A stretch of 64,000 bases of DNA, taken from positions 252,586 to 316,585 of the forward strand of contig NZ_FIZX01000002.1 of NCBI RefSeq assembly GCF_900055185.1, written 5' to 3'. The notes below the pieces were generated by a model, which was not told where the DNA came from, did not search any database, and saw nothing but the letters and a program-made list of their open reading frames with translations. Numbering within the stretch: position 1 is the stretch's first letter; the number at the start of each line of letters is the position of its first letter. Origin of the DNA: Grimontia celer (GTDB lineage: Bacteria; Pseudomonadota; Gammaproteobacteria; Enterobacterales; Vibrionaceae). Position numbers and translations under genes: made by a program. Below are positions 29,697 to 38,558 of this stretch, one piece after another.

Positions 29697-30566
29697 TTAG
29701 CTCCTTTTGTCCATGTTGGTCATTGCGGTATAGAACACCCAGGACACCAGTAAGATGATGAGGAAGTAGATGATCGAGAAGGCTGCTGCTGGGCCGATAT
29801 CAAACTGACCCACCGCCATCTTGGTTAACGCTTGCGAAAGGAAAGTGGTCGCATTACCTGGCCCACCGCCTGTCAGTACAAATGGCTCGGTGTAGATCAT
29901 GAAGCTGTCCATAAAGCGCAGCAGTACGCCAAGGAGCAGCACACTCTTCAGTTTGGGAAGCTGAATATAGCGGAACACAGCCCAGTTCGATGCGCGGTCG
30001 ATTTTCGCAGCCTGATAATAAACATCTGGAATGGCGCGCAGGCCGGAGTAACAAAGCAGGGCAACCAGAGACGTCCAGTGCCAAACATCCATGACCAGCA
30101 CGGTAATCCATGCATCGACCGGATCTGAGGCGTAGTTGTATTCCACCCCAATGTTGTTGAGGAACCAGCCCAGTAAACCGATATCTGCCCGTCCGAATAT
30201 TTGCCAGATAGTGCCGACAACGTTCCAGGGGATAAGAAGAGGAATAGCAAGAACGATCAGTACCAACGAGGCTTTGAAGCCGCGTGCTGGCATGCATAGC
30301 GCGACCGCGATACCCAACGGGATTTCAATCGCTAGTACACAGAAGGAATAAATAAACTGACGAACCAGAGAGTCATGTAAACGTGGGTCGTTCAGGATTT
30401 CCCTGTACCATTCAGTACCCACAAAATAGCGTGTGTTCTGATCAAAAATATCCTGAATTGAGTAGTTCACCACTGTCATCAGCGGGATGATGGCGGAGAA
30501 AGCGACCAGCAGGAATACTGGGAGTACCAGTAGCCAGGCGCGGTTATTTTCCGTCTTAGTTTGCAT
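29697..30566 (-). CDS. glpP: Glycerol-type ABC transporter permease (MalF type)
   Basis: 289 residues from the ATG at 30566, preceded by a near-ideal AGGAGGT at 5-nt spacing; the longer frame upstream runs inside the ATPase gene. The first helix (WLLVLPVFLLVAFSAIIPL), the docking loop (IPDVYYQAAKIDRASNWAVF) and the GGGPGNATTFL segment identify a MalF-like subunit. Its start overlaps the end of the second ATPase gene by 11 nt, indicating coupled translation. Confidence 0.87.
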   Translation of the reverse strand: MQTKTENNRAWLLVLPVFLLVAFSAIIPLMTVVNYSIQDIFDQNTRYFVGTEWYREILNDPRLHDSLVRQFIYSFCVLAIEIPLGIAVALCMPARGFKASLVLIVLAIPLLIPWNVVGTIWQIFGRADIGLLGWFLNNIGVEYNYASDPVDAWITVLVMDVWHWTSLVALLCYSGLRAIPDVYYQAAKIDRASNWAVFRYIQLPKLKSVLLLGVLLRFMDSFMIYTEPFVLTGGGPGNATTFLSQALTKMAVGQFDIGPAAAFSIIYFLIILLVSWVFYTAMTNMDKRS

Positions 30567-31692
30567 CCTGACCTCCTGTCGCGCTTGCGCTTTCTTCCGG
30601 CTCTCCGGCCAGATATTCATCGATGTAGAGCTTTAGCCATTGGGCTGGGAAGCTAATATGGGCATGCCCCTGAGGAATTGGCGCTTCTTCGGCAATGCGC
30701 AGTTTGATCGGTAGCGTGCCGAACATCGCTGTGACGATTTTGTAGGTGCCCAAATCCTCTACGTGCTGTATGGGCACTTCCCAAGAATCCTCCCGTTTTT
30801 CCTGCCACACATGCACAAACTCAGGGCGTATCCCGACCTTGATATTCTTGCTGTCGGTGCTTTCCAGCACCCCGCGTTGGACATCTGTCAGGGAGAACGG
30901 CATGTCTTCAAATGACACATTGCCGTCACTGGTGCGTTGGACTGGCAGCAGATTCATACCTGGGCTACCAATGAAAAAGCCGACGAACGTATGATTGGGT
31001 CGTTCGAACAGTTCGCGTGGAGAGCCAAACTGTACGATCGCGCCGTCATACATCACCGCAATTTCTTCCGCGAAGGTGGCTGCTTCGAGTTGATCGTGGG
31101 TTACATAGATCATGGTGATGTGGAACTGCTCATGGATCTGGCGAAGCTTACGGCGCAGTTTCCATTTCAGGTGTGGGTCAATAACCGTCAGCGGTTCATC
31201 AAACAAAATGGCGGAGACATCTTCACGCACCAGACCTCGTCCCATGGAGACTTTCTGCTTTTCATCTGCATTTAGGTTGCTGGCGCGTTTATCCAGCACG
31301 TTGTTGAGTTCCAGCAGTTCAGCCACTTCACTGACACGCGAACGCACCTTGGCTTCTGGCGTTTTCATATTACGAAGCGGAAAAGCGAGGTTGTCATATA
31401 CCGTCATGGTGTCGTACACCACAGGGAACTGGAAAACCTGCGCGATGTTGCGCTCTTGTGGCGCAAGCTGGCTGACATCCTGATTATCAAACATGACTTC
31501 CCCTTCTGACGGCGTCAGCAGGCCGGATATAATGTTCAGCATGGTACTTTTGCCGCAACCAGAAGGGCCCAGCAAGGCATAGGCACCGCCATTGCGCCAG
31601 GTATGGGTCATTTTACGGATGGCATAATCCTCACGGCTTTGAGGTGAAGCCTTGTAGGAATGCGCCAAGGAGTTAAGAATAATTTCTGCCAT
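30556..31692 (-). CDS. glpT: Glycerol-type ABC transporter ATP-binding protein 2
   Basis: 378 residues: Walker [10 protein letters not shown] (about 42-50), a signature region of unusual form (LNADEKQKVSMGRGLV in place of LSGGQ), Walker B AILFDEPLTVID, H-loop THD, and a C-terminal TOBE-like domain (VGIRPEFVHV). The degenerate signature motif (NADEK) suggests that one of the two composite ATP sites of the GlpS/GlpT heterodimer is impaired, as is known for asymmetric ABC transporters. The symbol refers to the importer ATPase and not the glycerol-3-phosphate antiporter. Confidence 0.86.
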   Translation of the reverse strand: MAEIILNSLAHSYKASPQSREDYAIRKMTHTWRNGGAYALLGPSGCGKSTMLNIISGLLTPSEGEVMFDNQDVSQLAPQERNIAQVFQFPVVYDTMTVYDNLAFPLRNMKTPEAKVRSRVSEVAELLELNNVLDKRASNLNADEKQKVSMGRGLVREDVSAILFDEPLTVIDPHLKWKLRRKLRQIHEQFHITMIYVTHDQLEAATFAEEIAVMYDGAIVQFGSPRELFERPNHTFVGFFIGSPGMNLLPVQRTSDGNVSFEDMPFSLTDVQRGVLESTDSKNIKVGIRPEFVHVWQEKREDSWEVPIQHVEDLGTYKIVTAMFGTLPIKLRIAEEAPIPQGHAHISFPAQWLKLYIDEYLAGEPEESASATGGQDAN

Positions 31693-31696
31693 ATTG

Positions 31697-32800
31697 TTAC
31701 CCCCCTATGCCCGGCGTTGATTGCACTCGACGCGCAGACTGAATGAGCTTTTGTGACTCATCGAAGACATAAAGTTTGTGGGTAGGCACATAAATACTGA
31801 TCTTCTGATCGACGTCGTAGTCGTGAACCCCCGGTAAGTGGAGCACCATGTTGATGTCACGGTTTCTCACGTGCAGGAAGGTTTCACTGCCGCTGATTTC
31901 CGCCAGTTCGACATCAACTGTCAGTTCTAAGTCGTCATCATTGTTTGGCACCAAGCTGAGGTGGTTAGGACGGATACCGAATTGATATTCGCCATCGGTT
32001 AGCTCGCCAAGGTCGGTGTTCAGTGGGAAATGGATGTGCTCATCGAATGAGACATTTCCACCACCGACACGGCCACGGATCAAATTAATGGGAGGTTCAC
32101 CAAAGAGTTCTGCACTGGTGACTGAAGAAGGGTGGTGGTAAACCTCAGCTGTTGGTCCAGACTGAATCACCTTGCCTTCGTGCATCAGAACCACATTGCC
32201 GCCAAGAGCAAGCGCTTCATTCGGCTCTGTGGTGGCGTAAACCGCGATGGTGTTGCGCTCTGCGAACAGCTCGCGCATTTCCTGGCGAAGCTCTTCACGC
32301 AGTTTGTAGTCGAGGTTGACTAAAGGCTCATCAAACAGAATCAAGTCGGCGTTTTTCACCAGTGCCCTTGCCATGGCGGTGCGTTGCTGTTGACCGCCCG
32401 AGAGTTCAAGCGGCAAGCGATCAAGAAACTGTTCGATATGAAGCATCTCCGCCGTTTCCTGCACTTTCTGTTTAATGAGTGCTTCAGGCTGTTTTTCCAG
32501 TCTTAGCGGTGAGGCGATGTTTTCGAAGACGGTCAGATTGGGGTAATTGATAAATTGCTGGTAGACCATAGAGACATTGCGTTCCCTTACGGGTACGCCC
32601 GTGACATCCTGACCATTAAAAAGCACGCGACCGCTGGTGGGTTTATCTAAGCCTGCCATTAGGCGCATCAAACTTGTTTTACCCGCCAATGTCCTTCCGA
32701 GTAGGACGTTGAAGGAGCCGGGCTCAATCCTCAGGTTAATGTCGTCCAACCACGTTTCGTGGTTGCTGATCCTTGTGACGCTCTCCAATTCGAGTGACAT
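31697..32800 (-). CDS. glpS: Glycerol-type ABC transporter ATP-binding protein 1
   Basis: 367 residues from the ATG at 32800 (GGGAG at 5-nt spacing). Walker A is altered to GRTLAGKTSL, keeping the Lys-Thr; the signature motif LSGGQQQRTAMARAL is intact, Walker B is LILFDEPLVNLD, and the H-loop region reads VYATTEPNEAL, where the usual THD is TTEP, so the switch His is missing. With an intact signature here and a degraded one in GlpT, the pair looks asymmetric with one canonical ATP site. It is the first gene of the six-gene operon, downstream of a sigma-54-type promoter. Confidence 0.86.
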   Translation of the reverse strand: MSLELESVTRISNHETWLDDINLRIEPGSFNVLLGRTLAGKTSLMRLMAGLDKPTSGRVLFNGQDVTGVPVRERNVSMVYQQFINYPNLTVFENIASPLRLEKQPEALIKQKVQETAEMLHIEQFLDRLPLELSGGQQQRTAMARALVKNADLILFDEPLVNLDYKLREELRQEMRELFAERNTIAVYATTEPNEALALGGNVVLMHEGKVIQSGPTAEVYHHPSSVTSAELFGEPPINLIRGRVGGGNVSFDEHIHFPLNTDLGELTDGEYQFGIRPNHLSLVPNNDDDLELTVDVELAEISGSETFLHVRNRDINMVLHLPGVHDYDVDQKISIYVPTHKLYVFDESQKLIQSARRVQSTPGIGG

Positions 32801-32888
32801 GTAAACTCCCTGTTCAATAACGACGTGCGTTGCTGGCAACATCGTCAACTGCGCGAACGCGCATTAATTTTCGAATCCGAATGTCATA

Positions 32889-32905
32889 CGCCAGATTCAT
32901 GCCAA
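32889..32905 (-). promoter_or_regulatory. Sigma-54 (-24/-12) promoter of the glycerol-importer operon
   Basis: On the minus strand TTGGCATGAATCTGGCG has GG and GC separated by exactly 10 nt, the invariant spacing of RpoN promoters (consensus TTGGCAC-N5-TTGCA). The predicted transcript starts near 32878, about 78 nt before glpS. The divergent gene encodes a GAFTGA-type sigma-54 activator, which strengthens the call. Confidence 0.7.
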
Positions 32906-32950
32906 AAGTTAAATTAATGTTAAGGCATTGAATTAAAGGGATTTAAAATA

Positions 32951-33016
32951 AGTGTGAACACGATCACTGTGTAAAAAGTGTGAAGTTATGTGTTGACTGT
33001 TAACAGAATGTGAACA
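32951..33016. promoter_or_regulatory. Candidate upstream activator sites for the sigma-54 promoter
   Basis: TGTGAA occurs three times, at 32953, 32979 and 33009 (GTGTGAACAC at 32952-32961 is itself a near-palindrome), and the perfect palindrome CTGTTAACAG lies at 32997-33006. These sit roughly 70-140 bp upstream of the predicted transcription start, the usual range for enhancer-binding proteins, and just in front of the activator gene itself. Confidence 0.5.
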
Positions 33017-33065
33017 ATGCTTGACACTCTCAATTCTGTTCGAACGCGCATGGGTAGGTAGTCAA

Positions 33066-34949
33066 ATGAGCGATCTGGCTCACTCTCACGATGAGGTTAT
33101 ACAGGCGTCTTGGAAGCGATGCCGCTCGTTTGGGCTTAACCCAAAAAGTGCACCTGCAATTGTTCGACTGAATAAAGGTGATTGGGAAGATGCGCAGGGG
33201 AAATCCAAAGACCTCATTGTGACGACCCAAGAGCAGGTGCTCCCTTTCTATGAAAATATTCTGGTGAACAGCAACAGTCTGGTTTTACTTGCCGACAGCA
33301 GTGGAAACTTATTGAGCCGCTGGGGACGCCCTGGTTTTATCAATCAGATGGAAGGGCATCTCTTCGAGCAGGGAACCAGTTGGCTTGAACGTTTCAATGG
33401 CACCAATGCAGTCGGAACCGCACTGCAAACAGGTGAATCCGTCGTCGTTGGCCGCGATGAACACTATCTGATCGCCAACCGCTATATGACTGCTTCTGCC
33501 GCTCCTATCTTTAACAGTGAACGTGAACTTGTCGGTGTGCTGAACATTTCCTCTGATGCGTATCTACCTACCTCTCATGTGAATGGGATGGTGAAAGTGA
33601 TGACGCAATCGGTTGAGAATCAACTGATCATGGCCACATATCGCCAGCACTATTACACCTTGGTGTTTAACAACAGTGAGGACAACCACACCAGTCAGTG
33701 GGCGGGATTGCTGGTTTTCAACGACGCAGGTGAAATAGTGGCTGCTAATCGTCGTGCAGACTTGCTGGTTGGGCATGTGCTGAAGGGGCTGAACATCGAA
33801 ATGGTTACTGGGATCACGACGCTAAAACTATCTGCGCACCCTGAGAACCAAACACTCTCTTTTCTCGGTATTTCAAACTATCGCCTGTTTGGCACGCTCA
33901 AGCGCCCGCTCAACAACATGATTCGCACACCGCCATCACCACTGTCTACCGTCAAAGTAAAGAGTGAACCAAAACCCGTCGCAGCGGTATCTGGTGAGCG
34001 CCGACTGTCAGATCTGGATCTTGGCGATCTGAAAATGCAGAAAGCGATCAAGCAGGCTGCCAGTGTGGTGAACAGTGATATTCCGCTGGTGATTCAAGGT
34101 GAAACGGGCGCGGGAAAAGAAGTGTTTGCCAAGGCAGTACATGCTTCATCAGAACGCGCTGACAAAAAGTTTGTGGCAGTAAATTGTGCGGCTATTCCCT
34201 CTGAGTTGGTTGAGTCGGAGCTTTTTGGATATGTGAAAGGCGCATTTACCGGTGCCAATAACAAAGGCAGCATGGGTTACATCAGGCAGGCTGACGGTGG
34301 CACTTTACTGTTAGATGAAATCGGCGATATGCCTTTGCATGTGCAGGCCAGATTGTTGCGTGTATTGCAGGAAAAAGCGGTCACGCCGTTAGGAAGCACT
34401 GAAAGCTATCCTGTCGATTTCCGTGTGATCAGCGCGACCCACCAACCGCTGAGGGAAGCGGTATCAAAAAAGCAGTTTCGTGATGACCTGTATTACCGGA
34501 TTAATGGACTGACCCTGTTTCTGCCTTCGCTCTCGGAGCGTTCAGATACCAACGCACTGGTTGGTCATCTACTTGATGAATTGACGGAAGGGGATAACCC
34601 TCCTGTCAGTAATGAGGTGTTGCAGTTATTTGAACGTCACCCCTGGCCGGGAAACATCCGTCAGTTGGTAAATACCTTGCGTGTGGCGTTGGCGCTGTCT
34701 GACGGCAGCATGATCCATACTCATCATCTGCCAGACGATTTCTTTTTGGATCTTGAAACACAGCCAGAAGAACCTTTGGTCACAAATGCCCTTCAACCAG
34801 AAGTGCTTCCTCTGCAAGTAGTCAGTTGGCGCGAAAGTTTGCCAGAACTTTATTCTGCCACAGAGGGAAACATTACCCGCATCGCTGAGCTTTCCGGCGT
34901 GAGCCGAAACACCATCTATAAACGTCTTCGAGCATTAGGGCTGAAGTAG
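33066..34949 (+). CDS. Sigma-54-dependent activator (AcoR type: GAF, AAA+, Fis HTH)
   Basis: 627 residues from ATG 33066, which has TAGGTAG at proper spacing. The N-terminal sensor region (about 40-290) has a GAF-like part (GTNAVGTALQTGESVVV) as in AcoR-family activators. The AAA+ domain shows Walker A GETGAGKE (about 345), the sigma-54-contacting GAFTGA loop (about 392), Walker B GGTLLLDEIGD and the arginine region. The C-terminus is a Fis-type helix-turn-helix (ITRIAELSGVSRNTIYKRL). It is divergent from the glycerol-type importer and probably activates it in response to a small molecule bound by the GAF domain. Confidence 0.94.
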   Translation: MSDLAHSHDEVIQASWKRCRSFGLNPKSAPAIVRLNKGDWEDAQGKSKDLIVTTQEQVLPFYENILVNSNSLVLLADSSGNLLSRWGRPGFINQMEGHLFEQGTSWLERFNGTNAVGTALQTGESVVVGRDEHYLIANRYMTASAAPIFNSERELVGVLNISSDAYLPTSHVNGMVKVMTQSVENQLIMATYRQHYYTLVFNNSEDNHTSQWAGLLVFNDAGEIVAANRRADLLVGHVLKGLNIEMVTGITTLKLSAHPENQTLSFLGISNYRLFGTLKRPLNNMIRTPPSPLSTVKVKSEPKPVAAVSGERRLSDLDLGDLKMQKAIKQAASVVNSDIPLVIQGETGAGKEVFAKAVHASSERADKKFVAVNCAAIPSELVESELFGYVKGAFTGANNKGSMGYIRQADGGTLLLDEIGDMPLHVQARLLRVLQEKAVTPLGSTESYPVDFRVISATHQPLREAVSKKQFRDDLYYRINGLTLFLPSLSERSDTNALVGHLLDELTEGDNPPVSNEVLQLFERHPWPGNIRQLVNTLRVALALSDGSMIHTHHLPDDFFLDLETQPEEPLVTNALQPEVLPLQVVSWRESLPELYSATEGNITRIAELSGVSRNTIYKRLRALGLK

Positions 34950-35428
34950 CCTCAACTCACCAATAAAGCATTCAAAGAATCAATTAATCAGGGTTTAGGA
35001 ATTCACCGTGTCAACGGATGAGGCTGCATGTTGCACGAAACTTTCGCCATGACGCGAATAAATAGGATGAAACGACTAATGATAATTTGCTCATATCGAG
35101 AAGTGTGTCGCAAATCACATTTCTGTTTTTAGTGTGAACATTGGTCAATTACTGAGCGGTTAATGGATTGTTATAACTGGAGTTTTATTGACCCAAGGAT
35201 GAATGATTAACCTCACTAAATGTAGTTTTGTTTCACTTTTGTGACTTTGTATTCGAATAAGAAGGATTTTTATGAAGAACAGATAACTGAGTGCTTTTTG
35301 GTCAATGTAACTGTCAATAGCTTATTTTGTTAATTTTTGTAGCGTTGAACTCTGTGTTTTCAGAATGTTAATTTTCATCTCGCAGCATTTTGCAAATGGA
35401 ATTTATAAGAAATACAGGAACGTATTCT
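34950..35428. other. 479-bp intergenic region upstream of the porin gene
   Basis: AT-rich with no coding frame. A CRP-like site is at 35104-35119. The 310 nt between that site and the porin start hold several TTGTTA/TTTTGT tracts but no operator I can name. No terminator is evident after the sigma-54 activator gene. Confidence 0.6.
35104..35119. promoter_or_regulatory. CRP-like site upstream of the porin gene
   Basis: TGTGTCGCAAATCACA matches the CRP consensus TGTGA-N6-TCACA at 9 of 10 informative positions. It is 325 bp from the porin ATG, so a long leader or a distal promoter would be needed for direct control. Confidence 0.5.
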
Positions 35429-36466
35429 ATGAAAAAGACACTTTTAGCAGTAGCAATCCCGGCAGTACTTTTAGCAGGCAATGTAAACGCATTTGAAGCA
35501 TACAGCGGCGACGCGGGTTCGGTAGAGGTTTACGGTCAACTTCGCGCAACTCTGGCTAAAGCCCCAGAAAAAGAGCTGACGCTGAATGATGGCAGCTCAC
35601 GTGCAGGTGTTAATGCACAGTACTCAGTGACTGACGACGTAGACGTATTTGCAAAACTGGAATACAGCATCAGCTACGACAAAGATGCTTTGGAAAATCG
35701 TCTGGGTAACTTCGGTTTCTCGGGTGATTTCGGCAAGGTTATTTTGGGTAAACAGTATCTGACTGCTGATGACCTGTGGGGTGTAGATAACTCTTACTTC
35801 TACGGTGGTTCTCACATTGCTCAGGGTACTATCTCTGGTGGTAAGCACGACAGCGCAGTTCGTTACATCTTCGAAAACGATGCTATCTACATCGATGCAA
35901 GCTACGCCCTGCCAGAAGATAAAGCTAACGCAGAAGTATTCGAACTTTTCGGTCGTGTGAACGTTGCTGGTTTTGATGTGACTGCTGGTGTTTCTCGTGC
36001 AGAGCAAGAGCATGACGCATTTGACAGTGTAAGCGCTGGTTCACTTGAAGACCTGTACACTTCTATCTGGGTTGAGCGTACCTTCGGTGACCTTTCAGTA
36101 GGTGTTCAATACGCAGCAAGTAACATTGAAAGTGATGCAGTGAGCATGGAACTGGATCGCACTGGTTATGCGGCAGCGTTCAGCTACTCAGTGACTGACA
36201 AAGCATCAGTTTACGGCGGCTACGAAGTGAGTGAGTACGATGTAAAAGATTCTGCTTCTTCAGTAGTTGAAAGTGGCGACGCGACCAACGTTTACTTGGG
36301 TGCTGTACACAAGTTTAACTCCTTCTTCCGTGTGTATGGTGAAGTAGCGCTGGCAGATGGTACTACTGCTGGTTTCAGCAACAACAAGAACGATTGGGAA
36401 GTTGCTCCAGGTGCAACGGCTGATAGCGACGTATTCTACGCAATCGGTGCTCGCGTATACTGGTAA
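35429..36466 (+). CDS. Gram-negative trimeric porin
   Basis: 345 residues from ATG 35429 (CAGGAACG as ribosome site), with a signal peptide MKKTLLAVAIPAVLLAGNVNA. The mature protein begins FEAYSGDAGSVEVYGQLRA, the usual first strand of OmpL/OmpU/OmpC-like 16-stranded porins. It contains GFSGDFGKVILGKQY, the strand-loop motif preceding constriction loop L3, and ends in RVYW, an aromatic terminus recognised by BAM. Its codon use (GGT, CGT, GTA-rich) differs from its neighbours in the way of highly expressed genes. It is monocistronic with a terminator; Vibrionaceae porins are usually controlled by ToxR, OmpR or CRP. Confidence 0.95.
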   Translation: MKKTLLAVAIPAVLLAGNVNAFEAYSGDAGSVEVYGQLRATLAKAPEKELTLNDGSSRAGVNAQYSVTDDVDVFAKLEYSISYDKDALENRLGNFGFSGDFGKVILGKQYLTADDLWGVDNSYFYGGSHIAQGTISGGKHDSAVRYIFENDAIYIDASYALPEDKANAEVFELFGRVNVAGFDVTAGVSRAEQEHDAFDSVSAGSLEDLYTSIWVERTFGDLSVGVQYAASNIESDAVSMELDRTGYAAAFSYSVTDKASVYGGYEVSEYDVKDSASSVVESGDATNVYLGAVHKFNSFFRVYGEVALADGTTAGFSNNKNDWEVAPGATADSDVFYAIGARVYW

Positions 36467-36504
36467 TCACCCAGTAAATAACGCTTAAACTTCATACTGT
36501 CTTT

Positions 36505-36533
36505 AAAGCCCAGCAGGATGCTGGGCTTTGTTG
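36505..36533 (+). terminator. Rho-independent terminator of the porin gene
   Basis: The stem AAAGCCCAGCA/TGCTGGGCTTT with a very short loop (GGA) is followed by GTTGT. Confidence 0.88.
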
Positions 36534-36571
36534 TATCTGGATGAAATGTTGGCTTAGGAAACACACAAACG

Positions 36572-36597
36572 AAAAAGGAGGCTAGACGCCTCCTTTT
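36572..36597 (-). terminator. Terminator of the coiled-coil protein gene
   Basis: GGAGGC pairs with GCCTCC around TAGAC. Read on the minus strand the hairpin is followed by a T-run (from the A-run at 36572-36576). On the plus strand TTTT follows, so it can also back up the porin terminator. Confidence 0.85.
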
Positions 36598-36615
36598 GAG
36601 ATTCTGAAAGAAAGC

Positions 36616-36924
36616 TTATTTTTTGCCTTCTTTATCCAGACGGGTCAGCTCTTTGATTTGACGGGAAATTTCGCGGCGTTCCTTAGAGATCTCTGCACTC
36701 TTGATGATGTGGTCATCAACGCGATCTTCGTAGTCAGCTTTCATGTTTTTAACGATCTCTACGATTTCGTCATGAGTCATTTCTGGCTGAATGTAATCAA
36801 GCAGGTTCTCAAGCAAAGTGACGCGCTTTTGGTTGTCGCGGATTTTCTTCTCGTTATCCTGAATTTCCCGCTTCAGTTTGTTTTTGCGACGAGAGAACTT
36901 AACGATCTCGAATACATTGTTCAT
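36616..36924 (-). CDS. Hypothetical coiled-coil protein
   Basis: 102 residues, not recognised. It is almost wholly helical and highly charged, with heptad-like stretches ([20 protein letters not shown] at about 12-31, and [19 protein letters not shown] near the C-terminus) around a central segment, [20 protein letters not shown]. There is no signal peptide or membrane segment. The ribosome site is AAGAAGGTTATAGACCT before ATG. It is monocistronic between its own terminator and a cheV terminator. A cytosolic coiled-coil scaffold or nucleoid-type protein is possible but not supported further. Confidence 0.75.
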   Translation of the reverse strand: MNNVFEIVKFSRRKNKLKREIQDNEKKIRDNQKRVTLLENLLDYIQPEMTHDEIVEIVKNMKADYEDRVDDHIIKSAEISKERREISRQIKELTRLDKEGKK

Positions 36925-37136
36925 AGGTCTATAACCTTCTTTGTGTGATCCTGACGAAATTAAACCACAAGGTGAGCGTCGGAAACAGTCTTTTGATCAA
37001 TGAAAGGTCAGTATTTTTTGAGAAGTTTTAGTGACAGGTTCTGCCGAAAATTATGTGCCAGAGCCTTGCTAGCCGACTAGATTCGCTGGGTTAGAAAGCG
37101 CTTGAAGATTAACCATATATCATGTTGATTGGAAAG

Positions 37137-37164
37137 AAAAAGGCACGCGATTCGCGTGCCTTTG
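37137..37164 (-). terminator. Terminator of the first cheV gene
   Basis: GGCACGCGATTCGCGTGCC is a near-perfect palindrome flanked by AAAAA on the left (T-run for the minus strand) and TTTGTT on the right. Confidence 0.9.
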
Positions 37165-37181
37165 TTGAAAGTGAAAGTAAT

Positions 37182-38105
37182 TTACTCGATGGCACCTTCA
37201 AGTCGGACGTGCTCGCCTTCCAACTTGAGCATGGCACCACGAAGCATGGCGTTGACCAGCTCTGTTGCATCAAACTTGGTTAACGCTTCATGAGCGCCGA
37301 CTTGATGGGCGCGGTCTACGCTGATTTCGCTGGAAAGTGAGGTATGAAGAATCAAGTACGCCTCCGACAGCGGCTCGTTGCTTCTAATTTCGAATGCCAA
37401 CTCATACCCATCAATGCCCGGCATTTCGATATCGCTGACCACGATGTCAAACGGTCGCCCCTCTCTGGCTGAGTCTTTCAGCTTCTCAAGTGCGTCAATG
37501 CCGTTAGTGCTGACCACATAGGGAATATTGATGCTGTCGAGCGCCTCGGATAGCTGACGCCTTGCGAGGCTACTGTCATCAACCAATAGGATGTGCATGG
37601 GCTTGAGCTTCTCGCGATCCACATCGGCGAGAATCGGATGCAGTTTGTCTTCCGGCATAGGGAAGATTTTCGACATCACCAACTCAACATCCAGTAATTG
37701 CACTAGCTTTTCATCAACATTCATCACGCCAGTAAGGAAGGCGCGTGTGCCTAATGTCTCTGGTGGCGGGGTGATATTTCGCCAGTCACATTCACTGATT
37801 TTTTCGATACCACGTACCAAAAAGCCCACCACACGACGTTGGCAGTCGGTGATGATGATAAAACAGTTTTTGTACTCTTCCTTATCGACAGGTTGATAAC
37901 CAATCGCTTTCGCCATGTCGATAACGGGCGTTGTAATACCCCGAATATTGGCGGTACCAATCACGGTTGGGTGAGAGCCAGGTAGAGCAGTAAGCGGGCA
38001 GAAAGGAACAATCTCTCTGACCTTAAGAGTGCCAAGGGCAAAAGTCTGTGTTGCAGAGAGTCGGAACAACAACATTCCCTGCGATTCATTGGCTTTGCTT
38101 TTCAT
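37182..38105 (-). CDS. cheV: Chemotaxis coupling protein CheV (CheW-receiver)
   Basis: 307 residues. A CheW-like domain (about 8-160; ATQTFALGTLKVREIVPF, IGTANIRGITTPVIDMAKAI) is joined to a receiver domain (about 172-300) with VDDSS, phospho-acceptor Asp in IVVSDIEMPGIDG, and the conserved Lys in LTKFD. CheV couples chemoreceptors to CheA, and its receiver is phosphorylated to adapt the signal. It is divergent from a second cheV gene, with 453 bp between the two. A terminator follows. Confidence 0.95.
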   Translation of the reverse strand: MKSKANESQGMLLFRLSATQTFALGTLKVREIVPFCPLTALPGSHPTVIGTANIRGITTPVIDMAKAIGYQPVDKEEYKNCFIIITDCQRRVVGFLVRGIEKISECDWRNITPPPETLGTRAFLTGVMNVDEKLVQLLDVELVMSKIFPMPEDKLHPILADVDREKLKPMHILLVDDSSLARRQLSEALDSINIPYVVSTNGIDALEKLKDSAREGRPFDIVVSDIEMPGIDGYELAFEIRSNEPLSEAYLILHTSLSSEISVDRAHQVGAHEALTKFDATELVNAMLRGAMLKLEGEHVRLEGAIE

Positions 38106-38558
38106 ATAGCGCCTGTTATTAGCCAGAATGAGTGATCAAGACAAAATGATAAGTTGCATCCAGCAACGCCAGATTGCTCATCTTTAAGTGTAGCGTTTCT
38201 ATGGTTCAATACCCAATCAATCTAAGTTCTATACCTTTAGATTGCAGAGGTATTTTATACCTATGATGTGCCGATTTATGAAACTAATCCAGTAACATTT
38301 CATGAATTTCCAGCGTGATCATATTGTTGCTAACTCACTGTGAGAAAAGGTATTTGCTGCTCAATGATAAAAATGTAAGTAGAGGTGGTGTAATTTCGCT
38401 TTATTCAAGGAGTTTTTCTATTATTAAAAGATAAATGGTACGTAACGCGATAAACAGTAAACGCGAAGTGAGTGCCTTCTCATTATGTGGTTTACTGGCA
38501 GTTAGCGATGAGACAACGAGAAGTCACAGCGATGTGATCTGAGAGCAGTTAGTAGCCC
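38106..38558. other. 453-bp region between two divergent cheV genes
   Basis: AT-rich and without a coding frame. It must carry both cheV promoters. I looked for sigma-28 (TAAA-N15-GCCGATAA) and sigma-54 (GG-N10-GC) elements and found no convincing match. TCACAGCGATGTGA at 38524-38537 is an inverted repeat near the downstream cheV start, but it does not fit a CRP site. Confidence 0.5.
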
